Positions 5,580 through 11,432 of a DNA stretch of 11,432 nucleotides are shown one piece after another. Below the pieces are notes generated by a model. The model had not been told where the DNA came from. It did no database searches and saw nothing but the letters and a program-made list of their open reading frames with translations. The stretch is from Deltaproteobacteria bacterium (GTDB lineage Bacteria; Desulfobacterota; Binatia; Binatales; Binataceae): contig JAJXYM010000202.1 of the NCBI GenBank assembly GCA_021780585.1, forward strand, positions 1-11,432, given 5' to 3'. Both the position numbers and the translations under genes were made by a program. The first letter of the stretch is position 1, and the number at the start of each line of letters is the position of its first letter.

Positions 5580-6719
5580 CTAACCGCGCGACGGCAACCG
5601 CACGACCGCCTTCGCCCGCACCGACAGTTCGCCGTCCTGCTGCGTCGCGGTCTGCTCGATTTCGGCGTAATGCTCGCCGTCCTCGACGAAGACCCGCTTG
5701 ACCTCGCCATCGATATAGATCGTGTCGCCGACCGGGTTATGCCGCCGGATGCGCACTTCGATTTGCCGCAGGAAGCCCGCGTCGCCCATCCAGTTGGTCA
5801 CCTGATGCGTCATCCATGAGCAGCGCTCCGGCCCGTAGTCATAGGCCGCCGGCGTGCCGACCAGCACCGCGAGGTCGTCCTCCCAATGCACCCGTTCGGG
5901 AATGTCCGGGATGCCGAACTTGTTCGGAATACCGAGGCCGGGATGCTTTTGCAGTTGCTTCCAGGCGAGTTTATTCGCGCGGATATACAGACCGCCCCAG
6001 CCCTGCGCGAAGGCGATAAACCCGGTCGCGGTCATCGGCCCCTTGACCATCGTGGGCAGCTTCTCGCCCGGCTTCACGTCCTCGATATAGCGCGGTTTGG
6101 CGCCGCGAATCTCCTCGGCCGCGTAGAGCGCGAAGATTTTCGCGAGGTCTTCCCGCGAATAGTGAACCGGCTGCTTGGCCTTCACTTCCGTATATTTGGT
6201 GCCGCGTTCGCGCGCCGTGTCGCGTTCCGTGCGGAAGCACCAGCTATCGCCCTCGGCGACGACCTCGTCGCGCTGATTGATGAACTCGCAGCGATAGACC
6301 TGCTGGACCGAACGCCCGGCGAAGCGCGTCTGATGCTCAATCAGCTCCTTGAGCCATACCCGCGTATGGAACTCGTCGCCGCGCATCATCGGACGCCGCC
6401 AGGTCACGTCGATTCCGGCGAACATCGCGTGCACACCCGGCAATCCGCCGACGTAGCCGCTGAAGACGCGATCGAGCGGAAAGATGAACGACGGCGGCGC
6501 GACCAGCCCGCCGTATTGCGATCCACGCGCATATTCCGGATCGCACCAGAGCGGATTGTCGTCGCCGATGCCGTGCGCCCAATGGCGGATATTGTCGCGG
6601 CTCGCCTCATGGCACCACGGCTCGAGCGTGTCGTCGATTACGACGCCGATCAGCTTGCGCAGATCCGCGACGCTTTTGTCGGTGATTAGTGAAAATCGCT
6701 GTTGTGGCGACGCTGCCAT
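5580..6719 (-). CDS. FAS1-like/MaoC-type double-hotdog acyl dehydratase (enoyl-CoA hydratase-like)
   Basis: Expected to add or remove water on an acyl-CoA or related thioester in the cytoplasm; the substrate is unknown. The 379-residue product has two hotdog-like halves. The N-terminal half carries HWAHGIGDDNPLWCDPEYA (46-64) followed by YGGLVAPPSF (69-78), the FAS1-like dehydratase signature. The MaoC hydratase motif normally has His after NPL; here it is Trp58, so catalysis may rely on other residues. The C-terminal half has a long TATGFIAFAQGWGG helix (230-243), then MTHQVTNWMGDAGFL (303-317) and HNPVGDT (327-333). ATG 6719 is preferred, with GGACGG 9 nt upstream; an in-frame TTG at 6740 is possible. 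It lies about 50 nt behind the luciferase-like monooxygenase on the same strand, so the two are probably co-transcribed and act on one pathway. Confidence 0.87.
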   Translation of the reverse strand: MAASPQQRFSLITDKSVADLRKLIGVVIDDTLEPWCHEASRDNIRHWAHGIGDDNPLWCDPEYARGSQYGGLVAPPSFIFPLDRVFSGYVGGLPGVHAMFAGIDVTWRRPMMRGDEFHTRVWLKELIEHQTRFAGRSVQQVYRCEFINQRDEVVAEGDSWCFRTERDTARERGTKYTEVKAKQPVHYSREDLAKIFALYAAEEIRGAKPRYIEDVKPGEKLPTMVKGPMTATGFIAFAQGWGGLYIRANKLAWKQLQKHPGLGIPNKFGIPDIPERVHWEDDLAVLVGTPAAYDYGPERCSWMTHQVTNWMGDAGFLRQIEVRIRRHNPVGDTIYIDGEVKRVFVEDGEHYAEIEQTATQQDGELSVRAKAVVRLPSRG

Positions 6720-6770
6720 TGCCGATACCCGTCCGTTCAATCCTTCCGCCCGATACCAGATCGATAGTGC

Positions 6771-8000
6771 CTATTTGAACCGCGATATGATCTTCTCGCC
6801 GAAAGTGCGAATCTGATTCTTGACCACTTCCGCCGGCAGCAGACCCTGATCGCCCTGCCACATGAACCATTCCGGATTGGCGTTTTCGGCCAGCGCGTCC
6901 ATCTCGCCGCGCACGCCGTTGACGTCGCCGATCAAGGAGAATTTCGCCCGTTCGACGCGATCGATCGTGCATTCCTCGAGCGGCAGCATCCGCCCCGGAT
7001 ATTTCGCGTCGTCCTCGGGGCTGCGCCACGCTTCCCAGAAACCGAAGTGGTAGAAGAATTTCCTGAAGCCGAGACCGACCGCGCCCTCTTCGGCCATCTG
7101 CCGCGCCTCCTCGCGATTCTGGCCCAGATAGACCGTCCGCAGCACGCCGATGCTCTCGCCCAGATTCAGCTTGCGGCCGTTTGCCGCCGACTCCTGACGA
7201 TAAATTTCCGCCAACTCGCGGACCCGCTTCGGATCCGAAATCAGGATGCTCGGCGTAATCCTTTCGCGCGCGGTCCAGCGCACCGTCTCCTCGCTGACCG
7301 AAAAGGCCTGAAACAGGGGAGGATGCGGCTTCTGATAGGGCTTCGGCACGAGGTTGATCGCGCGGATATTGCCTTGCTCGTCGACCTCGCCCGGCGCGCC
7401 GTACTCGCGCGTCCATTCATGCGGCGCCCACGGCGTCCCGGTCTCGTATGGATAGGGAAATTCGTAATGCTTGCCCTTGAAGCGGAACGGCTCATCGCCC
7501 CACGCCAGCTTCAGGATCCGGAAGACTTCCTCGAACGCCTCGCGATTGGTCCGATCGACCTCGCTGCGATCGCTGACCGTCGCCGAGACGTGAATCTTCT
7601 GCGCCATCTGATTGAGCCAGCGCGTCTGATAACCGCGGGCAAATCCGATCAGCGTGCGGCCCTTGGTCAACTGATCGAGCCACGCGATCTCCAGCGCCAG
7701 CCGCATCGGATTCCATCCGGGCAGCACGTAACCGATCGGTCCAACCTTGATATGTTTGGTATTATGAATGACGTGCTGGGTCAGAACGGGCAGACTGCCC
7801 ATTTCCAGACCTTCGCCGTGCAGATGATGTTCCGGAAAGGCGACCGCGTCGAAGCCGACGTCCTCTGCCAACCGCGACATCTCGACCACTTCGTCGATCA
7901 TCTTCTGAAAATATTCGGTGCGATTGGCGATCGGCCGAAGCTTGCGCCGCTCGTCGAGCGTGGCCGGAATGGTCGGCAGGAAAAAGAACAGAAATTTCAT
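6771..8000 (-). CDS. LLM-class (bacterial luciferase-like) flavin-dependent oxidoreductase
   Basis: Probably uses reduced flavin (or F420) and oxygen or a hydride to oxidise an organic substrate not identifiable here. The 409-residue product is longer than the common 330-360 of the family. Luciferase-family features are AFPEHH at 54-59, VGPIGYVLPGWNPMRLA at 86-102, LDQLTKGR at 108-115, GFARGYQ at 119-125 and VPKPYQKPHPPL at 218-229. The extra length lies partly in the insert around 185-215 and in an extended C-terminus with aromatic FRKFFYHFGFWEAW (312-325). AAGGAGG lies 7 nt before ATG 8000, a strong ribosome binding site. A MaoC-like dehydratase follows in the same direction. The pairing suggests catabolism of an acyl-CoA or a hydrophobic compound, inferred from context only. 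Confidence 0.9.
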   Translation of the reverse strand: MKFLFFFLPTIPATLDERRKLRPIANRTEYFQKMIDEVVEMSRLAEDVGFDAVAFPEHHLHGEGLEMGSLPVLTQHVIHNTKHIKVGPIGYVLPGWNPMRLALEIAWLDQLTKGRTLIGFARGYQTRWLNQMAQKIHVSATVSDRSEVDRTNREAFEEVFRILKLAWGDEPFRFKGKHYEFPYPYETGTPWAPHEWTREYGAPGEVDEQGNIRAINLVPKPYQKPHPPLFQAFSVSEETVRWTARERITPSILISDPKRVRELAEIYRQESAANGRKLNLGESIGVLRTVYLGQNREEARQMAEEGAVGLGFRKFFYHFGFWEAWRSPEDDAKYPGRMLPLEECTIDRVERAKFSLIGDVNGVRGEMDALAENANPEWFMWQGDQGLLPAEVVKNQIRTFGEKIISRFK

Positions 8001-8014
8001 GCGCGTGCCTCCTT

Positions 8015-8036
8015 AATATATCCGCAATATATCCGC
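8015..8036. promoter_or_regulatory. perfect tandem 11-bp repeat abutting the ribosome binding site of the monooxygenase gene
   Basis: AATATATCCGC occurs twice without a gap, at 8015-8025 and 8026-8036. Read on the minus strand, each unit is GCGGATATATT and the second runs straight into TTAAGGAGG, the Shine-Dalgarno region of the gene starting at 8000. One helical turn per unit places both copies on the same DNA face, as for a tandem-binding regulator. Each unit contains TATATT, a plausible -10 hexamer on that strand; the distal copy could give a leader of about 20 nt. Operator or duplicated -10 is inference. Confidence 0.45.
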
Positions 8037-8151
8037 GTCGGCCGCGTGCGGCGACCGTCCGGCCATCCTTAGCACCAATCGATTGCTTGGCGGTAACCGT
8101 CCGCGCCGCCGCCCTTGGACTTAGCCGGGCTATTCGCGCAGATTAGAGGAT

Positions 8152-8168
8152 GGAGCCGCGGCGGCTCC
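8152..8168 (+). repeat. hairpin in the gnd leader
   Basis: GGAGCCG (8152-8158) pairs with CGGCTCC (8162-8168) across a CGG loop. It lies 7 nt before the AAGGAG ribosome binding site of gnd (8176-8181). It could hold the 5' end of the mRNA, but no regulator is known from the sequence. Confidence 0.35.
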
Positions 8169-8189
8169 CCGCGACAAGGAGCGATTCCA

Positions 8190-9206
8190 ATGCAGGTCGG
8201 AATGGTTGGTCTGGGTCGGATGGGCGCGAACATGGTGCGACGCTTGATGCGCGCCGGCCATCAATGCGTGGTCTTCGACGTGAGTCCCGCGGCGGTAAAA
8301 GCGCTTGCCGATGAAGGCGCCGTCGGAGCCACGTCGCTGGACGATTTCACCGCGCGCCTGACGAAACCCCGCGTAGCCTGGATGATGGTGCCGGCGGCGG
8401 TGGTCGAACGCACCCTGACCGATCTCGCCAAGCGCTTCGAAGGCGGCGATATAATCGTTGACGGCGGCAATTCATGGTATGCCGACGATATTCGACGCGC
8501 CGCGAATCTGCGCCCAAAAGGCATCCATTATGTCGATTCAGGCACTTCGGGCGGAGTCTGGGGACTGGAACGCGGCTTTTGCCAGATGATCGGCGGCGAG
8601 CCCGAAATTATCCAGCATCTCGACCCGATTTTCGCCGCGCTCGCGCCCGCGATCGACAGCGCGCCGCGCACTCCCGGCCGCGAAAAGCTGCCCGGCGGCA
8701 CCGCCGAGCACGGCTATCTCCATTGCGGTCCCAACGGCGCGGGCCATTTCGTCAAGATGGTCCACAACGGCATCGAATACGGGATCATGGCCGCATACGC
8801 GGAAGGGCTGAATATCCTGCGCCACGCCAATGCCGGCAAGCGACGCGCCAGCGCCGACGCGGAAACCACGCCGCTGCGCGACCCCGAGCGTTATCAGTAC
8901 GATCTCAATCTCACCGATATCGCCGAAGTCTGGCGGCGCGGCAGCGTGATCGGTTCCTGGCTGCTCGATTTGACCGCCAGCGCGCTGCTCGGCGACCCCG
9001 AGCTCAACAACTTCGCCGGCCGCGTCTCGGATTCAGGCGAAGGACGCTGGACGATCGACGCCGCGATTGACGAGGGCGTGCCCGCCCATGTCCTGACCGC
9101 GGCGCTGTACGAGCGCTTCACCTCGCGCGGACAGGCCGAATTCGCCAACCGGATTCTTTCCGCGATGCGCTACGAATTCGGCGGCCATCTGGAGAAGAAA
9201 ACCTGA
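8190..9206 (+). CDS. gnd: 6-phosphogluconate dehydrogenase, decarboxylating, short (NAD-type) form
   Basis: Converts 6-phosphogluconate to ribulose 5-phosphate and CO2 in the pentose phosphate pathway. ATG 8190 is fixed by AAGGAG at 8176-8181; upstream non-ATG starts would add a tail before the nucleotide-binding fold. The 338-residue product matches the short bacterial class rather than the ~470-residue E. coli type. The Rossmann motif GLGRMGANM is at 7-15. Asp30 at the end of the second strand (VVFD) favours NAD+ over NADP+. Other landmarks are DGGNSW (91-96), DSGTSGG (116-122), the catalytic GHFVKMVHNGIEY (185-197, Lys189), GEGRWT (283-288) and the C-terminal FGGH (330-333). The gene is divergent from the monooxygenase operon, sharing a 189-bp intergenic region. 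No zwf or pgl is visible in the window. Cofactor preference is inferred from Asp30 and family length. Confidence 0.93.
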   Translation: MQVGMVGLGRMGANMVRRLMRAGHQCVVFDVSPAAVKALADEGAVGATSLDDFTARLTKPRVAWMMVPAAVVERTLTDLAKRFEGGDIIVDGGNSWYADDIRRAANLRPKGIHYVDSGTSGGVWGLERGFCQMIGGEPEIIQHLDPIFAALAPAIDSAPRTPGREKLPGGTAEHGYLHCGPNGAGHFVKMVHNGIEYGIMAAYAEGLNILRHANAGKRRASADAETTPLRDPERYQYDLNLTDIAEVWRRGSVIGSWLLDLTASALLGDPELNNFAGRVSDSGEGRWTIDAAIDEGVPAHVLTAALYERFTSRGQAEFANRILSAMRYEFGGHLEKKT

Positions 9207-9227
9207 GCAACCGCGCGCGGCGCTACC

Positions 9228-9249
9228 ATGGCGGCGTCCCGGCCGCCAT
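9228..9249. repeat. 8-bp stem downstream of gnd
   Basis: ATGGCGGC (9228-9235) pairs with GCCGCCAT (9242-9249) with a 6-nt loop, starting 22 nt after the gnd stop. A T-run is lacking, so it is at best a weak or Rho-assisted terminator. I see no further feature in 9207-9409. Confidence 0.3.
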
Positions 9250-9409
9250 CCGATGCTCCTTCGCGAGCGGAGTCGGCGCCATCCGGCGGATCGAGAGCTC
9301 CGGCGATCGCCGCGCGGCGTGGCGACCCCGGATCAATCACGAGGATCGCAACGGCGCCGCCATGTCCAGCTCGCGCCGCACGACCCATCGCCCGGTAAAT
9401 CGTGGTCTT

Positions 9410-9595
9410 TCAGCCGCTCTCTTCGACCGAATCGGGATCGGCCAGACCCGTTTCGACCGTCGTCGCGCGGCCGCGCGCGGTTATCTGATGCGGCCGCATC
9501 GCCTCGACCCGCGCGATCGCCTCCTCGCGCGAACGAGCCTGCACTGGCAACTCGTACCACGTTACAATTTGCACCCGAATTCGATACTGCGCCAT
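9410..9595 (-). CDS. small 61-residue protein, unknown function
   Basis: I do not recognise it as a named family. The product reads as a normal folded protein, not as a GC-rich shadow: an N-terminal strand QYRIRVQIVTWYELPVQA (3-20), a helix SREEAIARVEAMR (22-34), then a strand and GLADPDSVEES near the C-terminus. This strand-helix-strand layout recalls small domains with conserved DPDSV tails, but no motif proves a function. The preferred ATG at 9595 has GGAAG 7 nt upstream; an ATG at 9631 adds 12 residues with no visible Shine-Dalgarno. Longer opposite-strand frames here (9253-9687) are Arg/Pro-rich and look spurious. The gene is divergent from the Rrf2 regulator across an AT-rich spacer. 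Confidence 0.55.
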   Translation of the reverse strand: MAQYRIRVQIVTWYELPVQARSREEAIARVEAMRPHQITARGRATTVETGLADPDSVEESG

Positions 9596-9821
9596 GTACC
9601 GACTTCCGTGAGGCCCGCCCCCCGGGAGCATCAGGAAGGATCACAGCAACAATTCAAGCCTATGTAAACACTTATTTAACTTTATGACGCTTTGATAAGG
9701 AATTAACGTCGCGTCCCGCCAGTTCGCTAAACCCGCACTCGGCGCCTCTGTCGTTTCAATAAGCCGCCATTTGACGCTACGTTTGAATCGATGCTTTCAG
9801 CCTTTCGCAACATGTCGCACG
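9596..9821. promoter_or_regulatory. AT-rich divergent spacer before the Rrf2 gene
   Basis: Bases about 9640-9705 are markedly AT-rich in a GC-rich window and separate the minus-strand 61-residue gene from the plus-strand Rrf2 gene, so both promoters should lie here. I cannot pick out a convincing -35/-10 pair on either strand. TCGTTTCAAT (9751-9760) is nearly repeated as ACGTTTGAAT (9779-9788), a weak candidate for an Rrf2 autoregulatory site. Confidence 0.4.
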
Positions 9822-10280
9822 ATGATCTCCGCGAAGTCCAAATACGCGCTTAAGGCGATGCTCGTGCTCAGCCATGAATATGGCCAGGGACCGATTCTGA
9901 TTTCCGAGATCGCCGCGCGCGAAAAAATCCCGCGCCGGTTCCTCGAAATCATTTTGCTCGAGCTCAAGACCGTCGGCCTGCTGCGCAGCAAAAAGGGCAA
10001 GGGCGGCGGCTATCAATTGAGCAGGCCGCCCGCCGAAATCACCGTCGGCAACGTCCTGCGCATCCTCGAAGGTCCGCTCGCGCCCCTCCCCTGCGTCAGC
10101 AAGACCGCGTACCAACGATGCGCCGAATGCGTCGACGAACGCGCCTGCGCCATCCGGATTGTGATGAAGGACGTGCGCGACGCAACCGCCCGCATCCTCG
10201 ATTCAACGACCTTCGCCGATCTGCTCAAGCGCGCGCAAATCGCGGCGCGCGGCCGCGGCGCGATCGAATTTTCGATTTGA
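9822..10280 (+). CDS. Rrf2-family transcriptional regulator with four cysteines
   Basis: Predicted DNA-binding regulator of the IscR/CymR/NsrR family. Start at ATG 9822 gives 152 residues, the usual length, beginning MISAKSKYALKAM as in many Rrf2 proteins; upstream alternative starts add a non-conserved tail. The winged helix-turn-helix spans about residues 25-69, with recognition helix PRRFLEIILLELK (37-49) and wing SKKGKGGGYQLSRP (56-69). Four cysteines sit at 91, 100, 103 and 109 (C-X8-C-X2-C-X5-C), which could bind an Fe-S cluster or sense redox state; this differs from the three-Cys IscR pattern. The dimerisation helix follows. No strong Shine-Dalgarno is seen. It is 57 nt upstream of a sulfur-type flavin monooxygenase, which it probably controls; Rrf2 members such as CymR govern sulfur metabolism, so this is inference from context and family. 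Confidence 0.9.
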   Translation: MISAKSKYALKAMLVLSHEYGQGPILISEIAAREKIPRRFLEIILLELKTVGLLRSKKGKGGGYQLSRPPAEITVGNVLRILEGPLAPLPCVSKTAYQRCAECVDERACAIRIVMKDVRDATARILDSTTFADLLKRAQIAARGRGAIEFSI

Positions 10281-10337
10281 CGCCGCCCGCCGTTCGGTCC
10301 GATGATAGGCGGACCGTTCGCTTCAGCGAGCCTCACG

Positions 10338-11402
10338 ATGAGCCAAATCCTCACTTGCACCTGGGCGCCAACCACCACCAGCCTGCCGCGGCTGACCAGT
10401 CACGGCGCGGCGCCGCCCCGTCCCGCCCGCGGCGAACCAATCGGCGCGGCGCTCGCGTCCGGGATGCTGCGGATGGTCCGGCAGGCCGAGGATTTGGGCA
10501 TCGACCACCTGCTCGTCGCGCAACGATGGTGGGGTACGGGGCGGGAAATCGAAGGCTCGACCTACGACTGTCTGGCGATGACCGCGTTCTTCGCCGCGCA
10601 TACCGAGCGGATCCGCCTGATCACCGCGATCCATCCGGGCTTCTTCCTGCCCGCGCCGGTCGCGAAATGGGGCGCCACGATCGATCGGCTGACTGGCGGG
10701 CGTTGGTCGATCAACGTCACCTCCGGATGGCATGAGCAGGAATTTCCGATGTATGGCGCGGAACTGCTCCCCCACGACGATCGCTACGCGCGCTCGCGCG
10801 AATTTATCGAGGTGATGCGGCGCGCGTGGAGCGGAGAGGAGGTCAATTTCGCCGGCCGTCACTACCGCGTCAGCGGCCTCAGACTCGAACCCCTACCGGT
10901 CGCGCCCGCGCTCGAAGTTTGGCAGGGCGGCCAATCGGACGCCGCGATCGAGATGGCGGCCCATTGCTCGGACTGGATGTTCCTGAATGGCGGTCCGCCC
11001 GCCAAAATCGCTGGCATTATCGCCCGCGTCCGCCAACGCGCCGAAGCCGCCGGCCGCCGCGTCCGCTTCGGCCTCTATGCGATTCCGCTCTGCCGCGAAA
11101 CCGACGCCGCGGCCGAACGGGAAATCGCCGCGATGGTTGCCGGAATCGATCGCGAGGCGATCGAATTGCGCAAAACCCGAATCGGCGCGCGCGGAATGTG
11201 GAGTTCATTCGACGATCCGCTGACCCTGCTCGACAGCAACGAAGGTTTCGCCAGCCGTCTGATCGGCAGTCCAGACACGATTCTGGCCCGGATACGGGAA
11301 TTTCACGACTTAGGCGTCGAATGCTTCCATCTGACCTTGCAGGACGATCTTTTCAACCGCGCCGTCCTGCCCCGCCTGCAATCCCGCGCCGATTCGAATT
11401 GA
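10338..11402 (+). CDS. SsuD/SfnG-like FMNH2-dependent monooxygenase (organosulfur compound)
   Basis: Probably cleaves a C-S bond of an alkanesulfonate or dimethylsulfone-like compound with reduced FMN and O2, releasing sulfite or sulfinate for sulfur assimilation. The 354-residue product has the family's usual length. Typical signatures are IDHLLVAQRWWGT (55-67), the LITAIHPGF strand (94-102), ATIDRLTGGRWSINVTSGW (113-131), HDDRYARSREF (146-156), FAGRHYRVSG (171-180), WQGGQSDAA (195-203) and GSPDTILARI (310-319). The NVTSGWH-EF segment (126-136) resembles SfnG dimethylsulfone monooxygenase more than E. coli SsuD, though SsuD-type also fits. I chose ATG 10338; an ATG at 10302 would add 12 non-conserved residues. 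Ribosome binding is weak at both. An NAD(P)H:FMN reductase (SsuE) and transporters are not present in this window. Substrate is inferred. Confidence 0.9.
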   Translation: MSQILTCTWAPTTTSLPRLTSHGAAPPRPARGEPIGAALASGMLRMVRQAEDLGIDHLLVAQRWWGTGREIEGSTYDCLAMTAFFAAHTERIRLITAIHPGFFLPAPVAKWGATIDRLTGGRWSINVTSGWHEQEFPMYGAELLPHDDRYARSREFIEVMRRAWSGEEVNFAGRHYRVSGLRLEPLPVAPALEVWQGGQSDAAIEMAAHCSDWMFLNGGPPAKIAGIIARVRQRAEAAGRRVRFGLYAIPLCRETDAAAEREIAAMVAGIDREAIELRKTRIGARGMWSSFDDPLTLLDSNEGFASRLIGSPDTILARIREFHDLGVECFHLTLQDDLFNRAVLPRLQSRADSN

Positions 11403-11432
11403 ACCGCAAAAATCAGCGGCGGCGCGCCGCAA

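Noticed and set aside
5886..8072. Plus-strand frames of 267 and 341 codons opposite the dehydratase and the monooxygenase
   Set aside because: Antisense shadows; composition (Arg, Ala, Leu) and absence of ribosome sites argue against real genes.
9253..9687. Plus-strand frame of 144 codons after gnd
   Set aside because: Arg/Ser/Pro-rich with no motif or ribosome site; the minus-strand 61-residue frame in the same place has much better protein character.
11419..11430. 12-bp palindrome GCGGCGCGCCGC after the last gene
   Set aside because: Too close to the window edge to tell whether it is a terminator stem; short GC palindromes are common at this base composition.

Overview
This window reads as a GC-rich chromosomal segment from a Gram-negative bacterium. 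The evidence is an outer-membrane porin ending in Phe, at least one lipobox protein and several Sec-type signal peptides. The gene content (group III, PPi-type phosphofructokinase, an orphan-looking pstS/porin cassette, a long luciferase-like monooxygenase paired with a double-hotdog dehydratase) would fit an uncultivated soil lineage related to Desulfobacterota or Binatota. That placement is an inference from gene content, not something the sequence proves. I see no insertion sequence, tRNA, rRNA, CRISPR array or phage gene.

Layout, left to right. (1) 1-1026, minus: a 6-phosphofructokinase with pyrophosphate-type active-site residues, cut by the window edge. (2) 1027-1276: a divergent intergenic region with two copies of the palindrome ACCG-N2-CGGT. 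(3) 1277-4911, plus: pstS (periplasmic phosphate-binding protein), a 108-residue Cys-pair exported protein, a 561-residue outer-membrane porin and a 127-residue BamE/SmpA-like secreted protein. A strong hairpin lies before the porin and a textbook intrinsic terminator lies after the last gene. (4) 5049-5399, plus: a small lipoprotein preceded by a pair of inverted GATT-N3-AATC sites. (5) 8000-5580, minus: a luciferase-like flavin monooxygenase followed by a FAS1-like/MaoC-type dehydratase, probably one operon, with a perfect tandem 11-bp repeat directly upstream of the ribosome binding site. (6) 8190-9206, plus: a short-form 6-phosphogluconate dehydrogenase. (7) 9595-9410, minus: a predicted 61-residue protein. 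(8) 9822-11402, plus: an Rrf2-family regulator with four cysteines, followed by an SsuD/SfnG-type flavin-dependent sulfur-compound monooxygenase.

How the parts may work together. Block 3 looks like a phosphate (or other oxyanion) capture module spanning the envelope: porin in the outer membrane, PstS in the periplasm, and two small exported proteins of unknown role. No pstCAB permease genes are in the window. Block 8 looks like a self-contained regulator/enzyme pair for organosulfur use, with the Rrf2 protein as the likely local sensor. Block 5 looks catabolic (flavin oxygenation plus hydration/dehydration of an acyl-CoA), with unknown substrate. The two sugar-phosphate enzymes (PFK, 6PGDH) serve central carbon metabolism. 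Most long antisense reading frames here are shadows produced by high GC content and were left out. The least understood parts are the small exported proteins of the pstS-porin cassette and the paired regulatory repeats.
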